Assembly: GCF_037201815.1 (NCBI RefSeq)
Contig: NZ_CP147407.1
Span: 3,170,723-3,234,722, forward strand
Direction of reading: 5' to 3'
From: Metabacillus sp. FJAT-52054
GTDB lineage: Bacteria; Bacillota; Bacilli; Bacillales; Bacillaceae
Length of the DNA: 64,000 nt
Under the pieces are notes generated by a model, which had not been told where the DNA came from, searched no databases, and saw nothing but the letters and a program-made list of their open reading frames with translations. Shown here in pieces: positions 1-9,641 of this stretch. The translations under genes and the position numbers were made by a program. Position 1 is the first letter of the stretch, and every line of letters starts with the position of its first letter.

Positions 1-2501
1 TCATAGGAAAGAGGATGAGTCCACGCAAGCGGAACAAGCCGTGCCTTTCCATCAGGAAATGGAAATCCATCGGTAAAAAGAAGCGGAGTATCCGTTCCAT
101 CTTCCGCAACTGGCCATTGAAGGCTTTTGTATCCTTCTAAGCGGTCATAGGTTACTCCCGCAAACAGCGGTGCAAGCTGAACAGCTTCCGCCATAATTTC
201 ACTCGGATGATCATAGGTCCATCCGGCACCCAGTCTATTTGCAATCTCCATAATAATCTTCCAGTCCGGCTTAGAGTCTCCAAGGGGTTCAAGCACCTGG
301 TAAAGACGCTGAATTCTGCGCTCTGTATTCGTAAACGTCCCTTCTTTTTCAAGACTGGGGCTTGCAGGAAGAACAACATCAGCAAATTGTGCGGTACGGG
401 TAAAGAAAATATCCTGTACAACAAAGAAGTCCAGCTTTTCGTATGCTGCCTGCACATAATTGATGTTGGAGTCGACGATTCCCATTTCTTCGCCTTTGAC
501 ATACATCGCCTTCAGGTTTCCGTCATGGATAGCAGCAATCATTTCATGGTTATTCAATCCGGGTTCAGCTGGCAGATCGACTCCCCAAGCCTTTTCATAT
601 TTGCTGCGGACCGATGGATCTGTTACCTTTTCATAGGATGGGAAACGGTCCGGCATACTTCCAAAATCACTTGCCCCTTGTACATTGTTATGTCCGCGCA
701 GCGGGTAGGATCCAGCCCCCGGCTTGCCGTAGTTCCCGGTAATTAACAGAAGGTTAGAGATAGCTGTACTTGTATCGCTTCCTCCAAGATGCTGGGTAAC
801 TCCCATTGCCCACAAAGCACAAACCGTTTTTGCTTTATGGATCATTTCCGCTATTCTAATTAAATCGGCAATGCTGATCCCTGTAGCTTCTGAGGCATAT
901 TCCATGGTGTACGGTTCAAGACTTCTAACGTAATCCTTCAAGCCATTCACCTTGTTTGCTAAAAAGGTTTCATCAGCCCAGCCCTGATCGACGATATATT
1001 TAGTCACGGCAGAGAGCCATACAATATCAGATCCTGGATTAGGTTTTACAAATAAATCGGAACGCTCAGCCATTTCATGTTTTCTTAAGTCGGCAACGAT
1101 TAATTTTTGATTATGAAGCTTGTGGGACCGCTTCACTCTTGTAGATAAAACAGGATGAGATTCAGACGTGTTGGAGCCAATTACCAGAACCAGGTCAGAC
1201 ATTTCTATATCCTTAATGCCTCCTGAATCTCCTCCATGGCCCACCGTTCTGAACAACCCCATGGTAGCGGGGGTTTGGCAATATCTTGAACAGTTGTCAA
1301 TGTTGTTCGTTCCTATGACCGCTCTTCCAAGCTTCTGCATTAAATAAGACTCTTCATTTGTACATTTTGAAGAGCTGATAAAGCTTAAAGCGCCAGGTCC
1401 ATGCTCATTTTTTATTTCCGTGAACTTGCCAGCAATCAATTCTAGAGCTTCTTCCCATTCGGCTTCTCGGAATTCATCGCCTTCACGGATCAGCGGCTTG
1501 GTCAGCCGCTCTTCGCTGTTTACAAAATCCCAGCCGAATTTCCCTTTAACACACGTAGAAATTCCGTTAGCAGGCGCTTCAGCCTGAGGCTCTACTTTTA
1601 AAATATCCCGGCCTTTGGTCCAGATGTCAAAGCTGCATCCTACTCCGCAATATGTGCAAACCGTTTTCGTTTTCTTAATTCTTTCCTCGCGCATTGCCGA
1701 TTCCATATCTGATATCGTTAAGATTGATCCGTAGCCTGTTTCAACATTTTTCGTAATTTCAATCATTGGACGAAGGGTTTCTTTTTGGATATCCGTCATA
1801 TATCCCGCTTCGCCTTCCATTCCTTTTTCCATCATGGCATTGCATGGACACACTGTGGAGCAATGACCGCAGGAAACACAGGAAGATTCATTAATAGGAA
1901 CATCATTGTCCCAGATAACGCGCGGTTTTTCGCGTTCCCAATCAATTGATAGTGTTTCTGTTACCTGAACATTCTGACAAGCTTCAACACACCTTCCGCA
2001 AAGAATGCACTGATCAGGATCATACCGGTAAAATGGATGGGAATGATCCACAGGGTAAGGTTTTTGTGCAAAAGGTGTGCTTTGATGATTAATTTTCATT
2101 TCTTTAACCGTATTATGTACTTCACATCCGCCGTTGTTGTAATCACAAACCGTACAGTAAAGCTCGTGATTTTTCAGTATCCGGTCCATGGCGATAATCT
2201 GCGCTTCTTTTACAGGTTTCGAGTCCGTATCAACCGTGTCACCATCTTTAAGTGTGGAAGAACAGGATCTTACAAATTCTCCATTCACCTTTACTAAACA
2301 TGTATCACATGTTTCGATTGCTCCAAGACTTGGATGATAGCAAACGTTCGGTACCTCAATTGAAGAAGCCGACAAAAGCTCAAGAATCGTCTGATCTTCA
2401 CTCGCTATTGCATCAATCCCGTTTATTTTCACATTAAATGTTTCCGGCAATGTCTCCTCTTCCTCTCCGCTGAAAAATTTCGAAAAAAGAACTTCTATCA
2501 T
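1..2501 (-). CDS. Formate dehydrogenase-like molybdopterin oxidoreductase, alpha subunit (3' end beyond window)
   Basis: The frame is open from an ATG at 2501 (preceded by GGAAAGG) to the left edge, about 833 codons; family members are about 980 aa, so the C-terminus is cut off. In order it carries a 2Fe-2S ferredoxin-like domain (NVCYHP, CDTCLV, RSCST), two 4Fe-4S clusters ([26 protein letters not shown]), then the Mo-bisPGD catalytic domain starting with [11 protein letters not shown]. The position equivalent to selenocysteine in E. coli FdhF appears to be cysteine in [15 protein letters not shown]. This layout is that of the soluble Bacillus YjgC/YrhE-type enzymes, which oxidise formate or a related substrate; the true substrate is not shown by sequence. 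In relatives a DUF1641 gene follows, which here would lie outside the window. Confidence 0.9.
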   Translation of the reverse strand, partial: MIEVLFSKFFSGEEEETLPETFNVKINGIDAIASEDQTILELLSASSIEVPNVCYHPSLGAIETCDTCLVKVNGEFVRSCSSTLKDGDTVDTDSKPVKEAQIIAMDRILKNHELYCTVCDYNNGGCEVHNTVKEMKINHQSTPFAQKPYPVDHSHPFYRYDPDQCILCGRCVEACQNVQVTETLSIDWEREKPRVIWDNDVPINESSCVSCGHCSTVCPCNAMMEKGMEGEAGYMTDIQKETLRPMIEITKNVETGYGSILTISDMESAMREERIKKTKTVCTYCGVGCSFDIWTKGRDILKVEPQAEAPANGISTCVKGKFGWDFVNSEERLTKPLIREGDEFREAEWEEALELIAGKFTEIKNEHGPGALSFISSSKCTNEESYLMQKLGRAVIGTNNIDNCSRYCQTPATMGLFRTVGHGGDSGGIKDIEMSDLVLVIGSNTSESHPVLSTRVKRSHKLHNQKLIVADLRKHEMAERSDLFVKPNPGSDIVWLSAVTKYIVDQGWADETFLANKVNGLKDYVRSLEPYTMEYASEATGISIADLIRIAEMIHKAKTVCALWAMGVTQHLGGSDTSTAISNLLLITGNYGKPGAGSYPLRGHNNVQGASDFGSMPDRFPSYEKVTDPSVRSKYEKAWGVDLPAEPGLNNHEMIAAIHDGNLKAMYVKGEEMGIVDSNINYVQAAYEKLDFFVVQDIFFTRTAQFADVVLPASPSLEKEGTFTNTERRIQRLYQVLEPLGDSKPDWKIIMEIANRLGAGWTYDHPSEIMAEAVQLAPLFAGVTYDRLEGYKSLQWPVAEDGTDTPLLFTDGFPFPDGKARLVPLAWTHPLSY

Positions 2502-2584
2502 TTTCCTTTCCCCAACCTATTAGAAATAAACTGAATTTGAAAACTATTCGGTCCTATTCCTAAAATCGCTCACTTTTAGACAGC

Positions 2585-2610
2585 AAAAAAACAGCCCAAT
2601 CAGGCTGCCT
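2585..2610 (-). terminator. Rho-independent terminator after the HemD-like gene
   Basis: On the minus strand CAGCC and GGCTG form a short stem around TGATT, followed by seven T. It separates the HemD-like gene from the downstream molybdoenzyme gene, so they are probably separate transcripts. Confidence 0.75.
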
Positions 2611-3423
2611 TCATTCCTTCCTATCCTCATAATATTTCCCAAGCTCCACAATTGCACTGCCCATCCGTTCATGATCAGGCACAACCAGTCTGTTAATTCC
2701 CTCTTCCTTTAAAGTCTGTGCTGTTACCTTTCCAACTGCTAAAGCAACAACATGCTCGGAAAACGCTTGTGTCACTTCTTCAGCTACTCCAATCTTTCTA
2801 GCGAATTCCATCAGAAACCTTCCTTGAGGCTTGCTTGTGAAATAAACAGCATCAATATCATTCTGAAGAATTTCATTCACCAGAGACTTCATTGTTTCTT
2901 CATTAGGAGGAACGTGGAGGTACGGCTGGATTTCCACACATTCGGCTCCTTGTTCTTTGAAAAATTCGATCAGTTTAGGAGCGCGCTCGCCATGAAGCTG
3001 AATAGCTACTTTCTTTCCGCTGAAGTGATGCTTTCTCAATTCCCTAAGCAGACCGTCGTTGCTCCCATCATCATCTCTAACTGCTGATTCAAGATTCATG
3101 CCGGCAAGAAATTTGGCGGTTTTATATCCCCGGATTCCAATTGAAAGCCTTCTTAATTCTTCTAAGAATGCTTTTTCTGCATTTATTTCTGCAGCCTTCT
3201 TTAAAAGAGCCTCAGATCCCATCCCTGTCGTTAAAATAATCCAGTCAAAATAACCGCTTATAATGTTCCGAACGTCTTTCTCAAGCTGTTCGTCATTTAA
3301 GAAAACGGTTCCTTGAGCAGGACGATGAAGATACGTTCCCCCATAATTTTCGATGATTGATTTTATTTCTTCTGCTTTTCTCTGTCCTGCAAAAACAATT
3401 TTTTTATTAAAAAGCTTTTTCAT
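2611..3423 (-). CDS. Uroporphyrinogen-III synthase-like (HemD family) protein
   Basis: A 270-aa protein with AAGGAGG upstream of its ATG. It has the two-lobe HemD-like pattern: an N-terminal GQRKAEEI start, central TTGMGSEAL, and a second half with VYFTSKPQGRFLMEF and ALAVGKVTAQTL, matching the conserved regions of uroporphyrinogen-III synthases. It is more divergent than the haem-operon hemD and resembles the uncharacterised B. subtilis YjjA type. It may serve sirohaem synthesis or have a non-catalytic or regulatory role; its place beside a molybdoenzyme fits anaerobic nitrogen or formate metabolism, but that is inference. Confidence 0.7.
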   Translation of the reverse strand: MKKLFNKKIVFAGQRKAEEIKSIIENYGGTYLHRPAQGTVFLNDEQLEKDVRNIISGYFDWIILTTGMGSEALLKKAAEINAEKAFLEELRRLSIGIRGYKTAKFLAGMNLESAVRDDDGSNDGLLRELRKHHFSGKKVAIQLHGERAPKLIEFFKEQGAECVEIQPYLHVPPNEETMKSLVNEILQNDIDAVYFTSKPQGRFLMEFARKIGVAEEVTQAFSEHVVALAVGKVTAQTLKEEGINRLVVPDHERMGSAIVELGKYYEDRKE

Positions 3424-3517
3424 CCCAAACCTCCTTTTGAAATATTAGCCGATTCATGCATGAAACGGCCAAAAGACCGTAAAACTAACTTTATCAATTA
3501 AAATCATGGAGGAGAAT

Positions 3518-4093
3518 ATGGGAAATCATCAGAAGGAACTCTTAGATACAATCCAATCACTCCAGCTGGAGCATACAAAAGCATGGCTCCATTACTGGCT
3601 CACTTATTCATCCTTTCATACCTGGCAGTTTTGGCTGAATATCGGCTTCCTGATTCTCCCGCTCATTCTTCTTTATTTTGCTATAGACAGGAAAAAGGCC
3701 TTTTTTCTTGGTTTTTACGGATATAGTACCCATGTCTGGTATGTCTATATTGACGCATTTGGTGCCAGCCAGGGTTATTGGTTATTTCCCTACAAGCTGA
3801 TCCCTTTTCTCCCTGTGAGTTTTGCGCTGGACGTTTCTTTGGCTCCCGTCTCTTACATGCTCATTTATCAATGGGTGCTGAAACATAAGAAAAACTATTA
3901 TCTCTATATGGCTTTGTACAGTGCATTCATGTCCTTTATCTTTAAACCAATCATGGTTGCTGCTGAGCTTTTTCAGCTGAATCGCGGAGCAAGCTATTTA
4001 ACTTTGTTTATCGGCTATTTCAGTGTTGCACTAATTGCAAAATGGATTACAAACGTGTTTATTCATTTAAAGAAAACAACTGAAAACATTTAA
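3518..4093 (+). CDS. CBO0543-family multi-pass membrane protein
   Basis: The open frame begins at 3506, but the sequence GGAGGAG lies at 3508-3514, so the ATG at 3518 (MGNHQKEL) is the likely start, giving 191 aa. About five hydrophobic segments follow a short polar N-terminus (FWLNIGFLILPLILLYF, FALDVSLAPVSYMLIY and others), with aromatic-rich WLHYWLTYSSFHTWQFW. This pattern matches the CBO0543 family of Firmicutes, found widely in Bacillus but with no known function. It converges with the STAS gene; the two overlap by 4 bp at their 3' ends. Confidence 0.65.
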   Translation: MGNHQKELLDTIQSLQLEHTKAWLHYWLTYSSFHTWQFWLNIGFLILPLILLYFAIDRKKAFFLGFYGYSTHVWYVYIDAFGASQGYWLFPYKLIPFLPVSFALDVSLAPVSYMLIYQWVLKHKKNYYLYMALYSAFMSFIFKPIMVAAELFQLNRGASYLTLFIGYFSVALIAKWITNVFIHLKKTTENI

Positions 4094-4584
4094 CTCTCAT
4101 TAATTTTCTGAAAAACCATGCCTTTTTCCTTCATTAAATATTGCAAAGCTGTGCGGAAGGATGAGAAAGTGTTCAACTCCTTCACAAAAGCCATACCGGA
4201 CTCTGCAAGAATTTGTGTAATAGCAGGGTTAAAGCCAACAAACAGTACTTGTACACCCATGAGTTTTAAAGTTGAAGTCAGATTTTCAATGTATCTCCCA
4301 AAAATAGAAATTTCCCCTATCTCCTTTTTGGATATAGCAGTAAAATCAATGACCGCAGTACTCACATTTGCAGAAAAAGTGTACTCGGTAATCTTCGTGA
4401 TCATCAGCTCGAAACGATCCGCATCCAGCCTTCCCGTAAATGGAATCAGAATGGTCTCAGGTACAATAGAAGGGATAATGGGGGCAGATAAATCCTTTAT
4501 TAACTGCTCGCAGTCCGTTACCTTCTGGTTCAGCGCTCTAATTTCAGCTCGTAATTCCTCTAATTCACTTTCTTCACCTTTCAT
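4090..4584 (-). CDS. STAS-domain protein, RsbR/RsbS-like, lacking the usual phosphorylation residues
   Basis: A 164-aa protein with a coiled N-terminus (about residues 1-30, rich in E, L and K) and a STAS domain. The linker LSAPIIPSIVPETILIPF is typical of RsbR-type stressosome proteins. In RsbR the following motif contains GDIDT, whose threonine is phosphorylated; here it reads GRLDADR, with alanine. The second motif, DTMVA in RsbR, is also not kept (DFTAISKKEIGEIS). It may therefore be a non-phosphorylatable stressosome component, or a STAS protein used elsewhere. ATG preceded by AGGTGA. It overlaps the convergent membrane-protein gene by 4 bp. Confidence 0.65.
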   Translation of the reverse strand: MKGEESELEELRAEIRALNQKVTDCEQLIKDLSAPIIPSIVPETILIPFTGRLDADRFELMITKITEYTFSANVSTAVIDFTAISKKEIGEISIFGRYIENLTSTLKLMGVQVLFVGFNPAITQILAESGMAFVKELNTFSSFRTALQYLMKEKGMVFQKINES

Positions 4585-4750
4585 ATTTCACCTGACTTTC
4601 ATTTATTTTAAACCCATCTTTATACTCAGCAGGAGCCATCCCATGCTGCAAATTCTGCACAGCATTCTTAAAAATGGAATTAAACTACTCATTAGCCTCC
4701 TGCGAAAGAGACATTACATTGTAATAATTCTAGCATTTTTTTTCACGAGT

Positions 4751-4778
4751 AAAAAGGAGCCTTCTGCAGGCTCCTTTT
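4751..4778 (-). terminator. Strong hairpin terminator in the gap 4585-4922
   Basis: GGAGCC and GGCTCC pair around a short loop, flanked by A and T runs on both sides, so it can act on either strand. On the minus strand it lies 145 bp past the chemotaxis gene. The rest of the 338-bp gap shows no convincing gene. Confidence 0.65.
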
Positions 4779-4922
4779 AGTAATTGGCTATTTTAATTCA
4801 ACGGCAGATGACACGGATATTCTTTCAGGGGTGCTCAAACCTTTAGCCTTCCTGATGCACTGCGCTTGCAAGGAGCCCTGCAGTATTTACAATCCACACA
4901 TACCGTATGAAAACAATTAAAT

Positions 4923-6398
4923 TTAACGCACACTCATAATTTCTTTCGCTTTGCCTGAGGTCTGAATCATTAAGCCAGAAATCATTTCATTATCAGCGGT
5001 GAGCGTTTCGACAGAAGCATTCATTTCTTCGAGTCCTGCACTCGACTCTTCAATAATCGCAGCAAGCTCTGCTGTTGATTTTTCTACTTCTGAGCTGCTG
5101 TCAACCACTTTGCTGTACACTTTTTCTGTATGAAGAAAATCTTCATTCATTTTCTGGATCATTCTCTTCAGCGTTTCAAAATATTTACCAACATCTTCAG
5201 ATGAGTCTAAAACCTTTACAATTTTCCTTTCGCTTTCCTCCATTTTTTTCAGGGTAAGTGAATTATCTTGGTTAACTTGCATTAAATTGGCTGTTATACT
5301 TTCAGCTGTTTTGTTTGTCATTTCAGCAAGCTTGCGGATTTCTTCTGCAACGACTGAAAATCCTTTTCCAGCTTCGCCCGCCCGTGCAGCTTCAATGGAT
5401 GCATTCAAAGCCAAAAGATTGGTTTGTTCCGAAATTTGTTTAATGCTGTTGGAGAAAGTGTTGGTTTCTTTTACCTTTTCACTCAGCTCATGAAACGATT
5501 GGTTAAGGTCCGAAATCGTCACTTTAATCTCCGTAACATCCTGAGTAAAATGGGAAACCTTGCTTTCTCCTTCCCCAGTTATTTTCCGCGTTTGTTCCGC
5601 TTCCTCTAAAAGCTCTTTCATTTGATTGCTCAGCTTCATCATCATTTCATGGGAAACAGAGGTGTTTTGAGAAATATTTGAAATTTGCTCTGTCTGCTGA
5701 TAGCTTCCAGCAGCCATTTCATTGATCCCTGCCTTCATATCACTCTGAGCTCTAAGGTTGCTTTGAATGCGTTCGCTTGCAACGGAAACACTTTCAAGAA
5801 TATGTTTCATACTGTCATGAAGCTGAGCCGCTTGACTGCTCTCTTCTGCCGCTTTCGCTTCTGTTTCAATAACAAGCTGACGAACATGTTCCGACTGTTG
5901 CCTATTTAAATGGATGAGTACAGACAAAATCAGACCTGACAGTACATAGGCAAGAATAACTGTGGCGATGTTCGTCTGAATCGAGGCCAATTCCTTCGCA
6001 CTATACATGCCTGCAAGAATAATGGTAACTAAACCAAGTGTAAATCCAATCGCGAAAATCAGTTTTTGGAAATGTACAACTGCAAAAATCGCCAAAAAGA
6101 AGGTGACAACTACTACAGTCCATCCTCCTCCAGCAACAAATATTCCCGTGATCGTAAACACGTTTACCAGAACCACACTTGCATAAGGAAAAAGAAGATA
6201 TTTTTTGAGGATCTTTTGGAATAGGAAGAAAACAGCTGTAAATAGGATAAGTTCTGCTGCAAAGAGGATGATCGTTTCTGTTTCTTTCGTTCCAATCGAT
6301 TTTAATAGAGCAAGAACAAGTGATATGGAGAAAGCTGTGTACATTAATACATTTTTCTTTTTGATGTCCGCTTCAATCATCTGCTGAACATTTTGCAT
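4923..6398 (-). CDS. Methyl-accepting chemotaxis protein with a membrane-embedded sensor region
   Basis: A 491-aa protein. Residues about 15-165 form six hydrophobic helices with only short loops, so there is no extracellular ligand domain. A cytoplasmic signalling domain follows, with the conserved hairpin tip around [20 protein letters not shown] and [13 protein letters not shown]. It therefore probably senses a membrane or intracellular signal, and passes it to CheW/CheA. AAGGGG precedes the ATG. No HAMP domain is evident. It is monocistronic, downstream of a short-chain dehydrogenase gene on the same strand. Confidence 0.9.
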   Translation of the reverse strand: MQNVQQMIEADIKKKNVLMYTAFSISLVLALLKSIGTKETETIILFAAELILFTAVFFLFQKILKKYLLFPYASVVLVNVFTITGIFVAGGGWTVVVVTFFLAIFAVVHFQKLIFAIGFTLGLVTIILAGMYSAKELASIQTNIATVILAYVLSGLILSVLIHLNRQQSEHVRQLVIETEAKAAEESSQAAQLHDSMKHILESVSVASERIQSNLRAQSDMKAGINEMAAGSYQQTEQISNISQNTSVSHEMMMKLSNQMKELLEEAEQTRKITGEGESKVSHFTQDVTEIKVTISDLNQSFHELSEKVKETNTFSNSIKQISEQTNLLALNASIEAARAGEAGKGFSVVAEEIRKLAEMTNKTAESITANLMQVNQDNSLTLKKMEESERKIVKVLDSSEDVGKYFETLKRMIQKMNEDFLHTEKVYSKVVDSSSEVEKSTAELAAIIEESSAGLEEMNASVETLTADNEMISGLMIQTSGKAKEIMSVR

Positions 6399-6464
6399 GT
6401 GAATACCCCTTTTACCCGAATAATTTAAAAGACAAGCGGCAGCCCTACTGCCGCCTGGTGTAAG

Positions 6465-7232
6465 TTAAGGCCTGATATCTGATTTAAAACTTGCAAATCC
6501 ATCATCCGCCATTACGATAGATCCATTAAGTGAGCGAGCTTCATCTGTTGCCAGAAAAGCTGTTACAGCAGCAATTTCTTCAGGCTCAATCAGCTTTCTG
6601 GTAAGCTGCTGCTTCTTCATATATTCAAGCAATCCAGCATCTCTGTACCCCTGAACAATTTTTGTATTAACCGCTGCAGGGCCAATTCCTACTACTCGGA
6701 TTCCATGAGGGGCGAGTTCAAGTGCACCATGCTTTGTCAGCATAACAACCGCACCTTTTGCAGCCTGATAGCCCGTAATTCCAAGTGTTCCGACAAATCC
6801 GAACACAGAAGCATTGTTAATAATCACGCCTTCCGTACCCAGATCCTTCATTTTCCGGGCTGCCGCAAGCATTCCATAATAAACACCATGCTGATTCACA
6901 TTTACAACCTTATGATAATCCTCAGGTGAATGATCTAAAAATGGTTTTGTAATTCCGATTCCCGCATTATTGAACATTACATGAATATTCCCGAACGTCT
7001 GTACCGTGAATTCTACAAGTGCTTCTACTTGTTCAAAGCTTGTTACATCTGCTTTGAAAAAGCGCGCTTCTCCGCCGCTTTCTTGAATATCGCGAACTGT
7101 AAGCTCTCCTAGTTCTTCATTAAAATCAGAAACAATTACTTTTGAGCCCTCTTTTGCAAGTCTTATCGCTGTTTCTCTGCCGATTCCTTCTGCTCCGCCT
7201 GTTACAACACTTACTTTATCCTTTAATCTCAT
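6465..7232 (-). CDS. Short-chain dehydrogenase/reductase (SDR)
   Basis: A 255-aa classical SDR with the nucleotide-binding TGGAEGIG near residue 12, NNAG near residue 88, a catalytic serine region (INNASVFG) and the YQAAK active-site pair. Length and motifs fit NAD(P)-dependent oxidoreductases similar to glucose 1-dehydrogenase or 3-oxoacyl-ACP reductase; substrate cannot be deduced. AGGAGG lies upstream of the ATG. A weak hairpin (GCGGCAG/CTGCCGC, 6436-6454) follows the gene. A 19-bp palindrome 207 bp upstream may be its operator. Confidence 0.85.
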   Translation of the reverse strand: MRLKDKVSVVTGGAEGIGRETAIRLAKEGSKVIVSDFNEELGELTVRDIQESGGEARFFKADVTSFEQVEALVEFTVQTFGNIHVMFNNAGIGITKPFLDHSPEDYHKVVNVNQHGVYYGMLAAARKMKDLGTEGVIINNASVFGFVGTLGITGYQAAKGAVVMLTKHGALELAPHGIRVVGIGPAAVNTKIVQGYRDAGLLEYMKKQQLTRKLIEPEEIAAVTAFLATDEARSLNGSIVMADDGFASFKSDIRP

Positions 7233-7438
7233 TTTTGTGGGCCTCCTCTGATTACTGCTACATTTATATAAATCGGCTATTTCCTGAATTTATGAAGAGA
7301 AATGAAGAAAATAGTATCGCAGGGTATTAACCTTTATTTCTTGGCGGCTGCTGGAATGGTCTTTCAGAGCTAGTTAAGCCACGGTAAATCAATAAAGTGT
7401 TTTACTAAAAAACCATCAGTCTGGATATTCCTTTCGAT

Positions 7439-7457
7439 TAGGACGGTCGGTCCTAAA
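7439..7457. promoter_or_regulatory. 19-bp near-perfect palindrome in the 7233-7579 divergent gap
   Basis: TTAGGAC and GTCCTAA flank a 5-bp centre (GGTCG). There is no T run on either strand after the stem, so it looks more like a protein-binding site than a terminator. The size and GGAC...GTCC form are like TetR-family operators, but no such regulator gene is in the window. The rest of this 347-bp gap shows no gene. Confidence 0.45.
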
Positions 7458-7579
7458 AAAAGCACGGTTTGCATTTCTCGCTATCCAACTGTTTCCCCTA
7501 TTATTTTTCCCCATATCACAAACTCTTTCTTTTTTCTGGTAAACTAATGAATAGAGTTTATTATTTAGGGGTGAAATTT

Positions 7580-8422
7580 ATGGATATGAATCAGGCGCTG
7601 CGCGACTACTTCCGCCAGCATGCTAATAATCTTACTGAGGACTGGTACAGTACGCTGGAAAATTATGATCCTTCTACTGTTTATGGTTCTAAAGACCCTG
7701 AAGTGATTAAGGGATTAAAAGCACAAAATTTGGAATTCCATATGCATGCACCTGATATATTTATAGAGGATAAAGAAACATTCTTAGTTAAATTCTACGA
7801 ATGGGTTCATCAAATTGCAAAGGACGGAGCCCATCTTAGAACGCCTAATTACTTGGTTATTAGAGAATTTAAAAGAGTCCGCAAGCAGTATATCAAACTG
7901 ATCAACGCATTTATTCATGAGCACCGTGATGATGTTTCGCGCGAACTGGCTAATGATTGGATGAACAAAGTGCTGGAAGTCTTTGATATTGCCGTTTTAA
8001 AATTTGTAGAGGAAGCCGAGAACAATTCAAAACAGCTGCTTAAAGCACAGCAGGAAATGATTTACGAGCTTAGTTCTCCTGTTATTAGCCTCGCCAATAA
8101 AGATGCTCTTTTGCCGCTTGTAGGGGATATTGATACAGCAAGGGCTAAAATTATTCTTGAAAATACGCTGGAACAATGCTCACAAAAGGGTGTTGAACAT
8201 CTTTTTATCGATTTATCAGGTGTTGTGATCATTGATACGATGGTCGCTCAGCAAATTTTCCAGCTCATTGATACCCTAAATTTAATAGGCGTTAAGACTA
8301 CAATCTCAGGCATCCGTCCTGAAATTGCCATGACAGCTATGCAGCTTGGGCTTTCTTTTGAGAAAACCAATATCCGCTCCACTTTATCTCAAGCGATCGT
8401 TTCAGCAAAAAAGGACATCTAA
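7580..8422 (+). CDS. RsbR-type stressosome co-antagonist (STAS protein)
   Basis: The open frame starts at 7469, but AGGGGTG directly precedes the ATG at 7580, giving 280 aa, the usual size of RsbR paralogues. Residues about 1-150 form the helical, globin-like N-terminal sensor region; residues about 160-275 form the STAS domain. Both RsbT phosphorylation sites are kept: Thr186 in GDIDTARA and Thr220 in IDTMVA. In B. subtilis such proteins form the stressosome with RsbS and release RsbT, which activates RsbU and so sigma-B. Which paralogue this is cannot be fixed from sequence alone. Monocistronic, with a terminator overlapping its stop codon. Confidence 0.88.
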   Translation: MDMNQALRDYFRQHANNLTEDWYSTLENYDPSTVYGSKDPEVIKGLKAQNLEFHMHAPDIFIEDKETFLVKFYEWVHQIAKDGAHLRTPNYLVIREFKRVRKQYIKLINAFIHEHRDDVSRELANDWMNKVLEVFDIAVLKFVEEAENNSKQLLKAQQEMIYELSSPVISLANKDALLPLVGDIDTARAKIILENTLEQCSQKGVEHLFIDLSGVVIIDTMVAQQIFQLIDTLNLIGVKTTISGIRPEIAMTAMQLGLSFEKTNIRSTLSQAIVSAKKDI

Positions 8423-8437
8423 TGGATGTCCTTTTTT
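8407..8437. terminator. Bidirectional terminator overlapping the rsbR-type stop codon
   Basis: AAAAAGGACATC pairs with GATGTCCTTTTTT; the TAA of the upstream gene is in the loop. The flanking A and T runs allow it to serve the convergent gene ending at 8463 as well. Confidence 0.8.
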
Positions 8438-8462
8438 GCTGTTCTTTTCAGGGCGTTGCCTC

Positions 8463-9629
8463 TTAGTTTCTTGGTATAGAAATTGAATGAATGTCTAGAG
8501 TCATATTTGCTTTTACTGAACGATTTACGATCTTCCCTGAATACACTTCTTCACCCGTTTTCATGCTGAAGGCTTTTATATAGGATTCATTTGAATTCTT
8601 CTTACCTGCGGCGTACATAACACCTTCCTTAAAGTCGACGGCTTCAAAGGATTTCTTAGAAATAGGGATAAACCTTTCCAGATCAATTTTTCCAGCCTTG
8701 ATGTCATAACGGAGTGCTTTCATTTTTCCATTTTCAGAAACAGTATAGTACACGTGCGAATTCTCAAGGAACAGATCCTGAATCTCACCCTTACTGGAAG
8801 GCAGAGATATTTTTTCCTCTGTTCCAGTTTTATTGTTTATTACATAATACTCTCTCCGCTCGAGCTGATTGTCTTCACCATCCTGCTTGTAATAATTTTT
8901 AATATATGCAGTGTAATCGCTTTGTCTTAACGGATCCAATTCATTGAATAAGGTGATATAATAGTTTTCTTTATTCTTCGTTTCTGTCTCGCCGAAACGC
9001 TGTTCTGCAGCTAGCTCCCGGCTCTTTATATTAAACGTGTATAGTGTGTAATTTTCCCTGTTTGCATCTGAACTTCCATAGACAAGTACCTTTAGTTGAT
9101 TATTTACTCTCTGAACATCCGTTACATAGAACAAAGATCGATCCTGTACAGGAATCTTTGCATCAAACTTCATTTGTTTTTTTGTATTTTTGTCCATTAT
9201 GGCAAAAGTGAACACTCTCTTTTCCTCTTCCTCCTGAGCCAATTGAGCGCTCACAAGCCATTTTTCGTCTTCAAATATTTCTCCAAACTCTTTATTGCCT
9301 CTCATAAAATCCCGGTAATCTTTATGAATTCTCTCGAAATCTGTATTACCAAACCATCTTCTGTCCTGCTGGTCGATGATCGAAAGACGGCTGTGGTATT
9401 CCGATCCCTTTTCCGTAATGCGGAGGCTCTCATTTGTATATTCTTGATTATCCTTCATGTAATAGCTGCCGAATAAAGAAATACTGCTTCCAATGTCTTT
9501 GCTTCCGCTCTCTGTTTTTATCTTGAAATCAGGAAGAAGGCTTTTTGTATAAGCAGACTGGACATAAAAGGACCCTATTCCTAAAACTGCGATGATGGTG
9601 ATCAGCATCGTTTTCCAATATTTTTTCAT
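8463..9629 (-). CDS. Membrane-anchored accessory protein of a GntR-regulated ABC operon (unknown function)
   Basis: A 388-aa protein with an N-terminal hydrophobic anchor or signal (about residues 6-26) and a long extracellular part with repeated beta-strand segments (for example VYYTVSENGKMKALRYD, VMYAAGKKNSNESYIKAF) suggesting a beta-propeller-like fold. I do not recognise a named family. It starts 12 bp after the permease gene with AAGGAG before its ATG, so it is the last gene of the four-gene unit GntR, ATPase, permease, this protein. It may be a substrate-binding or sensing partner of the transporter. Confidence 0.6.
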   Translation of the reverse strand: MKKYWKTMLITIIAVLGIGSFYVQSAYTKSLLPDFKIKTESGSKDIGSSISLFGSYYMKDNQEYTNESLRITEKGSEYHSRLSIIDQQDRRWFGNTDFERIHKDYRDFMRGNKEFGEIFEDEKWLVSAQLAQEEEEKRVFTFAIMDKNTKKQMKFDAKIPVQDRSLFYVTDVQRVNNQLKVLVYGSSDANRENYTLYTFNIKSRELAAEQRFGETETKNKENYYITLFNELDPLRQSDYTAYIKNYYKQDGEDNQLERREYYVINNKTGTEEKISLPSSKGEIQDLFLENSHVYYTVSENGKMKALRYDIKAGKIDLERFIPISKKSFEAVDFKEGVMYAAGKKNSNESYIKAFSMKTGEEVYSGKIVNRSVKANMTLDIHSISIPRN

Positions 9630-9641
9630 TATATATGCTCC

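Noticed and set aside
2037..2437. Plus-strand open frames over the formate dehydrogenase gene
   Set aside because: They are opposite-strand shadows of a clearly coding minus-strand frame with four Fe-S cluster motifs.
7322..7327. Sigma-B -10 (GGGTAT) before the rsbR-type gene
   Set aside because: No GTTT-like -35 at 12-15 bp; also more than 250 bp from the start codon.
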